Shown here piece by piece: positions 55,061-64,000 of a DNA stretch of 64,000 bases. The notes beneath the pieces are model-generated. The model made no database searches, was not told the origin of the DNA, and saw only the letters and a program-made list of their open reading frames with translations. This stretch comes from Tachypleus tridentatus (lineage: Eukaryota > Arthropoda > Merostomata > Xiphosura > Limulidae), in assembly GCF_004210375.1 (NCBI RefSeq), contig NW_027467782.1, forward strand, positions 26,019,276-26,083,275. Reading direction: 5' to 3'. The position numbers were made by a program, and so were the translations under genes. Every line of letters begins with the position of its first letter. Position 1 is the first letter of the stretch.

Positions 55061-57633
55061 ATCCTTTTACATCAATAGATATTCTTATTCAATGCTGCCA
55101 TATTTTTGTAAACCTTGTTTTCAAGCATGTCACGAGTTTCTGCCTCCTCTTGATTGCAAATTATTCATTAAAATTATCATGTAACAAACCTCCATCAGTA
55201 ATAGTGCAAGGTACTCTCATTATGCTTATGACTTCATCTGTTCAATTCTAACAGATATCACTGAGTTCTCTTAGAATTTGGAAGCATCAGGTTTTAATGA
55301 AGAGGTAAGATGGGAAGTGTGAAATTTGGTAAGAACCTTCCAGAAATACAATTACAGTTTGGAAGAATTACAACTTCCAATACAGTACATTATGTCATAT
55401 CAACAGATAGCGAGAATCTTACATTGAATAGGTGGAAGAAACAGTTTGAGGGAAGGAAAGAAGCATCTTCCAAAACCATCCAGAGGACATGAGAAAGTCA
55501 AATTTGGAGAACATTTCACCCATATAAGAAAGATGTGGTACTTATGGGAAAACTGGAATGTAATAAGGGCTATCAATCTTCATTAGAAGAAAAGTGAGGG
55601 CATAAAACACAGTAGAGAGTCTGAAGGAACAACAACACCTGAAACAGTGCAATGGATGACCACAAAGACCTATTTTCAAATGCAGACCATAATGATTCAC
55701 TCAATACAAGGTATGGTAGGGATAAAGAGCTATTCTATTCCACCTGAACCATATATGTTTTGGTTTAGGATTATGGCTACTTTGATAATACTTTTACAGT
55801 CGACTAGATGCCCCCATTAGTTCTGTCAAGGCAATATAAAATAAACTTAAAACAGATTTATCACAGATCCATGGTATGAAAAATCAACTTTGGAAGTATT
55901 GATGTGATTAATTATTGTAGTTTACAAAAATAGAGGCATTCATGTAATCCACACCCTGCATACTGACAGACTTGATGATTTATTGAGATGAAAGATTAGT
56001 GTGAGAAAATATTACATTATTAAGAACATGGAGTTTACTAAACACAAGTTATAACTTTTTGATAATCTATAATTATTTCACATGTTTACCACTGAGCAAA
56101 ATAAAACTGACAAGTGGAATGAAAATTAAAATATGCACTGCAAACTCAACACATACCTAGATAAAAATGCAGCACTTCATAGATCTCAATTCTTTCAAAA
56201 CAGAAACTAATTACATGATTTGTGTTCTCCTTGTAGCTGGCCAATCAACTTAGATGGCAATAATCCAGAACAACATATTATTTTTGTGTCATTATTAATA
56301 CAAATTCACACTCAAGTTGATACCGGGTGAACTATCCCATGAAGCAGCAGGTACCATCCATCATGACTCATGTTAGGTACAGCAACACCTAGAAGTCAAC
56401 TAGCACATGCCCTATAAAGAAGTTCTGAGCTTGAATCATAAACATAACTCAGAATTTTATGTTTCATATTTATCAAGCTGAGGTACCTGTCCTTTATTTG
56501 TACATGAACTTAAAATCTGGAGGTGGAAGATATGATAAATGAAAAAATCCTGATTTTCATACAATTCATTTACTAGACTGTATAATGGTCATTATGACCC
56601 TGTACAAAGAGGTAGTATCAATTGTAATGTCAGTAGGGGTGCATTCTGTTACCTGCTTTCAACACCCAGTTCATCACATCTTTCTACAGTGTTTTAAATG
56701 ATTATTTAATAGAAAACCAATGGCTACAGAAGTGTCTTACAGACAGGTCAAAGTAAGAAATTACAACTCAAACAACAGCTTTTCATACCAGCCTTATGGT
56801 GGCTGTTGAAATAGAAACTTCATCTCAGTTTATGCATTATTGTAACAAAGGCAGTCATCTTTGTTCATTTAATTCCTCCAAAGAAAGCCCATCACAGTCT
56901 CTGAGATGTATATATTAAATGTTTGTCTACTTTCTCCCAAACTATATGCATGCATATTAGAGAAAATTGTACAAACGTCTTACATTTTAGTTTAATAACA
57001 AGACACCATCTACAAATATATTTAATGTTAACTTAATCAAAGTGTTCAATAACAGCAATAAAGGGGGTGGAGGAGTTATGAACCCTCCACTAACATGACC
57101 CCTTCCAAATTATCTTCACATTTACCCTCATAAAAAAGGATAGTCATCTATTGAAAGCACTGCTGTTTTTGCTCCTTTGAAAAACATTTCACACAGTTTG
57201 GTTAAGACTGGTCCAGTGAACCTGGAATAGTTAGATAATGGAACAAGAGACAGACACAAATTTTTGTGTTTTGTATATATACACATAATATAGCAATGAG
57301 GTATATGGTATCTGTATACCACCTAATTCTCCCTTCAACAAATCAAGACAGGATTTAGAAAGTTATTTTCCTTCTTTCTCAGACAACATGTGAAGAGAGA
57401 AAAGAGTATTGTTTTTTACCTGCTCTGGATCCCTCAGACCCATGGTGTCCAACATGGTCACCACTTGCCACATGCCAAAACAGCTATTGACCTGTGGTGA
57501 ACTGGTACTTTACTTCTACCACCTATTTTTTGGTATAATTAATTTTATTAATAAATAATTGAAAACATTACTTTGTATTTTTTACCCATCTGTAAAAACA
57601 CAGTTAATATTTTTGCCACAAAGTAAAAATTTT
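55061..57633. other. No confirmed gene
   Basis: Low repeat content. A minus block at 57250-57125 follows an acceptor-like ACTATTCCAG and reads FTGPVLTKLCEMFFKGAKTA, but nothing supports it further. The 60-codon frame at 55310-55492 is not recognised. Confidence 0.35.
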
Positions 57634-57757
57634 AACACATTTTAAACAGTTTTGGTGACCATGAAAATGCAGTTTTTCCAAATGGTGAAAATGTAAACAC
57701 ATTTTAAACAGTTTGGGTGACTATGAAATACAGTTGAACACTGGTGTATTAGACCTA
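57634..57757. repeat. Two-copy tandem duplication, 62-bp period
   Basis: AACACATTTTAAACAGTTTT at 57634 is repeated at 57696 as AACACATTTTAAACAGTTTG; the following GGTGACCATGAAAATGCAGT also recurs with changes. Confidence 0.85.
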
Positions 57758-60700
57758 AAAGCCACCCACTCCTACAGCTTTTTGAAGAACCACAATTACT
57801 CCAATGTTCTGATTTCATTTCAGTTAAAAACTCACTTTTAAATAGTGTATATAATAATTTAAATTTGTGTGTTGGACTAAGGATTCTTTTACAGTGAATG
57901 TTTGCCACTTTTTGGAGATAAATTCAAAAATAAATGAACAGCATGCATTCCACTTATTCTAAAATATGTTCAAAACAAGTGAAACATGACAAATTCTTCA
58001 CAATACATGTATCACAACTGGATCTAAATACTGTATAGTTCTCTTCTTGAGAAAAATAGTTTGGCTTGTCAACTGCATTTTAAACCAATTGAATTTGGCC
58101 AAAATGGATTTTTGTGAAGAAGAGAGGTATTCTTACATTGAGGCATTCTAGAAATCTCTGTAGCCTTAATATCAATTACACAACTTTCAATAACCTTCTG
58201 CTTTCAACTTTCTTACTGTGAAACAAAACAGTCATGAAATATTAACTCACAAAATAAATTACCACCACCTACATTAAACAGTGTATTCTATCTTATAACA
58301 CTGAACTTATATTTTCTAGTCACTACACTACTTATCATTGGTTGAAAACACTTAAAGTTTGTTGTAATGTAGTTTTTGAAGAGGAGGAAAAGAGAAAGTG
58401 GACTAGTTTGAACAATTCTTGAATTTCAAAAGATAACTTAATTTTAGTGAAATACTTGATCAAAAACTTTGAATTTTTTGTATACAAAAAACCAGTAATA
58501 TTTACAGAAAGCTAGTCAGATTTTGTGAAGATACACATATCATTTTAAATTATAGTGTTGAAACTGATGGTTATGAACAAAGTCACACAGAGTGAGTCTG
58601 TAATGAAAGGGTTCATTTGTTTTGTTCCTATCCCCCTCTTATATGACATTTTAAGAAGAGAACTGTAGTTCCTCTATCCAGTAAGTATTTATTGCATTGG
58701 CTATTGAACCTCACCCTTCCAAGAAGCCAACAGTTGTTAACTACTATTCACAGCAGTGGATATACTAATTAGACTCCTTACTGAAAACCTGTATGCATCT
58801 GTTGGATGCACTTTGTTTCACTGTTACTTTGTGTTGTATCTTACCATTTGTACTTGAATGAAAAGGAAAAGAAAGAGACTAAGATATTTGGTGTAGACCG
58901 AAGACAGTTTTGAGACAGCAGAGTTGTTTTATAGTACCTATAAAAAACAAAACAACAACATCCCATACCACTTTAAGCTTTGATGTTATGCTTATAATGC
59001 TAACAAACATCTCACCAGGGTCCCAACAACATAAGAACTGGTAACTACAATTTTCTCTCCACATTTAAAATCTAAGTGATTTTCACCCAATCATATAAAG
59101 CATTTTGAATTGTATGTAATTATCATAACACAATAACAGTTTCAAACAAATGTGTTCTTTCATTTTATACTTAAAATAATTACTAAAAATACTCTAGTTC
59201 TTATCTCACAATAATGCACAGAGTCTTGTAGAATGAAATTTCAGTCATCACAAGACATTTGATAGTTGGTTTTTAATGGGAGCTCAATAACACAAACAAT
59301 GGAAGTGGATGGTTGAACTAAAGTACCTGCCTTTCACCTCTTATGCTTCAAAAGTGCTCTTTTTCCCCATTATAAAACACTGTCCATAATTAGACCTTGC
59401 CTGCTGTGAGCTTGGAAATACAAATGTCAGCTTTAAAAATAATTGGCACATATACAAATATTAAATGTTGATATACAAAAAATTGCTGTTCAATTTTACA
59501 TTTTAAAAGGGTTTGCAAGATTGACTGAAAGGAATAAGAGATCTACATCGATCAACCCATATGGAGTAGAGGAAATCCACAGCCTTCTGTAACCACTCCC
59601 TCATAAATGGTTTTGCATCAGATTGCTTAAAAAGTAAGTCCCCATTTTGTTGATCCACTGCCTATATAATGTCCTCCATATGTTACTGTAGGAGCTTCAC
59701 TATGTATGTTTAGCTCACTTCAAGAAATTTAATGATGAAAAAAAAAAGGAAATGGACAAACGTGTACTTGCTGTGGAGTGACTGACACCTCTACCCCCAT
59801 AGTTTCACCTGTTTATTGGTACTTTTCCTTCTGGTGGACAGATTCTTCCTTCACAGGTTTCTTCACATTAATCTTGTTCAGCCTCACTGACATGATGACA
59901 AGGAGCTGGAAAGTTTAACTTGAAGGCCATTCACACAGTCAAAAAGGCTTAAAATCTTATAGTTATGTAAAGAAGAAAAATACAGTTTTGTTCACACTAA
60001 ATCTTGTTCTGAACACAAAATCTCAATTTAGACCCAATTTATTTTTAACATTTTACTAATTCCTGGACAATCAAGATTCAAGTCACCTAAAATTTGCATA
60101 GTTTTTCTTTTTCAGTTAAATATAAAATTATAATAAAGTTAACTGTTTAACAAGTTTTACTGCTATTCATTTAATGTTCCTATAAAAAAATTACCTTTGA
60201 GAAAAAACAGAATAGTATTAAGTATAAATCTTTACAAAGTTCTTCAATGGAAAAACTTGAAGTAGGCACTTCTTCACCCACAGCAAGCAATATGTAGACT
60301 GCTTATTCCTGTAATTTTTAGAAAATGACAGCACTTTGCATAATCTGATGTATCCTGAGGCTTTTTCCCTTAGCCACTTATATCACATTATCAGCCACCT
60401 TACTGTGACTAACTGTCACTATGTTCACTGCTAACACTTGTTACATATATAGACAACTTATGCATTATCTATTAACAATTGGCTGATTCTCAATTACTTA
60501 ACAACATTTTGTCAAAGTACTTGTACAAGGTGCTTCCCATGGAGTTTTTGTTTTTTGCTGTTTTGATGAGGAAGATTGATTTTGTTGCTCACAATAACAA
60601 AGTATTTCTACTTAATGTTTTGCTCAGTTAGACAGCAACTGACGTGCTCCAGTGTGCCCCAACACTCTACCCTTGGCACATATTTATTTGGGCCCATTAT

Positions 60701-62329
60701 CAATTACAAACAGATATGATGCTTGCCTATTACATGTTGCCTCATAGGTATTACTCTGTTCATTACTAGGAGAAGAGCATACCTGTTCTAGAAACAGTTC
60801 TATACCCCACATGTGTGCCTTCTTTTTATCATATGTTACACATTCTTTTAAGGCAGTTGCTATCTGCTCAATGACAGTATTCATACTGTCACACCTTTAC
60901 TAACCTCTCCACCTTTGCAGTATGGAATTCTGTCTTTGGGTGAGTGGAAGTAGTACTTATTCAGAAACTAACATTTTCTTACATTGAAAATGTATTTTCA
61001 ATATGTACTTTACCTCCTCTTACCCATTTCCAATCTGTCCTTTCAACTGATATGCTGGTTTTTTATTTGTATTTGCCAATTCTCAAAAGGATTGTGCTAG
61101 AATAGTTAATCAGGTTTACAAGTCCCATAGTAGTGATTCATAAATTGGACTGTTTTGTTTTTGTATTTATGTAAAATAATTTAACAAATTAAACTTTGTA
61201 AATATAACACATCATAAATATACTATGGTGTTTTGAAATAACTCATAAATTTGACTTTGCAACAACTCTCATGTTATCTCTGTCATTCGCTGTAACACAT
61301 TTTATTACATTCCTTTATTTTTCTTTTCTGAATTTGTTATATTTGATAACGGCTTTACAGGCTGAATATTAGAAAAGACAGAAACTCAATACGTTTCTGT
61401 TGTCAGAATCAATAATTCTGATGTTATGTGACATTTATTTGCTATGTTTCAAACTTCAAGTCCATTTCATAACTTTATATATAGTTAAAAGAATGTATAA
61501 TCATAAAGATTATACCTAATTTCAAATATTTTGAGCAGCAGGAATGCTGGTTCTTCAGTATCAAACCTGATGGAAAAAATTTATTTCTGAATGTAGAATT
61601 AGGATCATTTATGTATACCTGACTTTAGTCCAAATTTCCTTACAACCCAGTCAACCAGTATGAGGAACCAGAAGCCACTCCAACCATTAACAATTTAGTT
61701 GTCTTTAACATACTTTAAAAATATATCTTTGTAATTAGTTTTAACTTTATCAGCTAAATAAGCCCATTTGAGCTTCTTAATTTTTCTTGAAGAAAATCTG
61801 TAGCTTTTCTCTAGTTCTACAAATTTTTTAACATATCTGTCAATTTAAATATCTTAAAATCACTTAACATCATGGAATTTATCCCTGATTTTCTCTTTTA
61901 TATCTTTAGTAAACTAGTTAAATTTGATCTTTCCTGTTATTCTTTTGCTTTTTTGGCTTAATCTATTTTTTACACGAATGATAAATCTTGCATCAAGGTC
62001 TCAGAAGAACAAAGATCTCATTTCTTGTTTTTCTCAAAGTATAGCAAAACATTACACTTAACTATTTAGTGATCACTTTTCTCTAAATACTCCTCCACTT
62101 CAAATCATAGAAGCATTTCAACTTTAAAGATTAGCAGTTGATAAATCCAAAATAGAATACCTTCTTGCTTGTTTGCTGACTAACTCTTGGGTATAGAAAA
62201 CCATCTTGAATCATTTCAAGAAGTCTCTCTCTTTCATTACTTGACTTTACACGGTCTCAATCAATGTGTCTAAAATTATTCTCCTATTACGATTGCATCA
62301 ATATTTGTATAAGTAAAATCCTTGATGTT
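57758..62329. other. No confirmed gene
   Basis: About 4.6 kb without a recognised repeat or protein. A 26-codon minus frame ending near 59811 (MSVRLNKINVKKPVKEESVH) reads like protein but is too short to call. A 66-codon minus frame at 60884-60684 is not recognised. Confidence 0.35.
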
Positions 62330-62385
62330 ATTATACAGTTTATCATCGACCTCACATACATGAGGTCAGTAATAAACTGTATAAT
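62330..62385. repeat. Perfect-stem hairpin
   Basis: Outer arms ATTATACAGTTTAT (62330-62343) and ATAAACTGTATAAT (62372-62385), inner arms GACCTCA (62348-62354) and TGAGGTC (62361-62367), with a 4/4 internal loop and a 6-nt loop. No mismatch in 21 paired positions. Confidence 0.9.
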
Positions 62386-64000
62386 GTTAACTCCCTTAAC
62401 AATAATCCAATTAAAACCTTCCTACACTTGCAACCTTTAATTGTAACTTCCATTCTAAAGTTTTCAACTTAACAATCCACAGTTTACTTCTTAGGTAAAT
62501 AGTCTCTCAACCTCCTTTTCTTTAAAAAGCCTTTCACTGTTAAATAATTTGACCTCTTATCTATTTATGAAGCACTACTTGACAAAAATTTTGTGTCCAC
62601 TTGTAACTTGTGGTAATCACTGGACTGATTGTCACCAAATCTGGCCTGTACCTTTAGGCACCTCAAATAGTTAGCATTTGGATCTCTCCCTGGGGACCTT
62701 ATGTCTTTCCTGTACATTTGTTCACTTATGGCTGGCAAACTATTAAACTTTTTGTCACCAAACCTCACAGGTTCCCTTAGGGCAGTTGGATCTGATGTAC
62801 TATTCTACCCCTAAGGGATCCCTATTGTCTTCCATATGCTTTGAATGGATACATTACATCAGCTAGTTTCAAAATGATTCCTATTATCAATATTTTCCAA
62901 GCTTAACAATGTTCCCATGTTTCCTATTATACCACACCTCCAATTTCAACTACAACTTTGAACTTATCTATCTTGTTCCTAATATTCCTGATACTAGAAT
63001 AATAGCAGCTAAGCAAATTGTTGAATTTACTATTTTATTTTAAACAATGCTTTCAAGGGCCAGGCACTTAGGATTTGGGCTGTATGGTAGACATTAATAT
63101 GTAACATTATTCCACAATGAGTTAAAACCATATTTTAGTGTTTTCAGGTTTAACTAAAATTCCAAACAGAATTTTAATGAAAAATTCACAGATTTACCAG
63201 CACTGTTGCAAGTTTTGACTCTCATAGTACACAGTATTCAACTTAATTCTTTTTGGTGAATGTCCACCTTGGAAGATGTATGTATAGTATTGCGTTGTTG
63301 ACTAACTTTCTCAGCCTATTTTCTAAGATCAAACATAGTTTGTTGTATTCTTCTCTATTTTTTTCTATTATTTGTTTTCAGAGTAAACAAAGGCCTTCAT
63401 CTTGGCATTAGTGGGATAATCCTCATCACCTTGGCCAATGGTACTCTATTGGTTTCAGTGCAGTTGGACAAATCATTCTGTAGGTTCTAGCTGAAACCCA
63501 GTCTTCAGTCAATGAAAGTGCCATGTAGTTGTTTAAAAAGCTTCTTCTTCAATCTCTCTTTCACTTCTTTGAATGCCCTGAGTAACATATCAGAGCAAGT
63601 ATAACTTTTCTCTGGCAGAGAATGTTGCACATCGTTGACAGATGAGAATACTTTTGTATCATCATATATGTTAAAAATGTCATTTCCTATTATGTACATT
63701 AGACCTTTAGCATCTCTTTGAAGTAACATGGTGCATAGAATCCTTATTATAGTCATACAGAATGCAAGCAAATAATTGTTCTTGTCAAGAGGTCTGAAAA
63801 ATTCCGTCTATCAAACTTCTTAATTTGGAAGTTTGACATTGCTCTAGATTTGATACCAAAAAAAAAACTTTCAAAATGAATAGACATCATTCCTGTGCCC
63901 TGTTGAAGTACTACAATAATACCTTGCTTTTACATGAGTTCGTGGATAATCTGCTTCGTTTTTTGGTATCATGAAATCCAAGGGATCTTTAGAAATAATG
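62386..64000. other. No confirmed gene
   Basis: Minus frames at 62768-62565 and 63771-63505 (88 codons, ending LLRAFKEVKERLKKKLFKQL) are the most protein-like but match nothing I know. Confidence 0.35.

Noticed and set aside
57634-57908. 88-codon minus frame as a gene
   Set aside because: It overlaps a two-copy tandem duplication and has no family match or splice support.
1-64000. LTR retrotransposon, retrovirus or Polinton
   Set aside because: No long terminal repeats, protease, integrase, capsid or envelope text was recognised. The CCHC knuckles belong to LINE ORF1.

Overview
This is AT-rich arthropod genomic DNA, almost all intron-like or intergenic. It is packed with tRNA-headed SINEs, cut-and-paste DNA transposons and one LINE family, with only traces of host genes. 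The dominant SINE (Thr-CGU-like head, CAAA-type tail) is one I associate with horseshoe crabs, so a chelicerate, probably a horseshoe crab, is my best guess; the window alone cannot prove it. No bacterial, organellar, CRISPR, rRNA or true tRNA gene is visible.

Layout. 0-7 kb: SINEs, copy 1 of a ~700 bp repeat (2703-3405) and a damaged coding stretch with a possible PH/EVH1-like domain (6519-7132). 10.1-12.5 kb: a complete-ended but dead Tigger/pogo transposon. 13.0-18.0 kb: two possible host exons on the + strand with matching phase and a poly(A) signal, separated by an intron that holds SINEs, a ~1.9 kb minisatellite with higher-order structure and a Tc1 fragment. 18.9-19.5 kb: a 43-bp tandem array. 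19.8-23.6 kb: a LINE copy (minus) that has lost its reverse transcriptase. 24.7-25.0 kb: a MITE made by internal deletion of the Tigger family. 28-32.4 kb: a young full-length SINE and a ZMYM1-like hAT transposase with a 584-codon frame. 33.4-34.6 kb: a Tc1 element whose transposase lost its middle. 36-42 kb: more SINEs, several with exact target-site duplications. 43-49 kb: LINE copies 2 and 3, a second hAT, a 60-bp-arm palindrome and a repetitive ORF family. 50.1-51.6 kb: an old Tc1. 51.8-53.8 kb: three decayed exons of a p21-activated kinase (PAK) on the minus strand. 53.8-54.6 kb: copy 2 of the 700 bp repeat, inverted relative to copy 1. 55-64 kb: quiet DNA, almost free of recognisable repeats.

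How parts relate. The LINE 3-prime end (19836-19890) and the tails of two SINE families look alike and all fold as hairpins, which suggests that this LINE lineage mobilises those SINEs. The Tigger element and its MITE are a parent-derivative pair. I found no convincing new multi-gene system. The most useful observations are the SINE/LINE tail match, the unprocessed PAK pseudogene and the 50-kb-apart inverted repeat.
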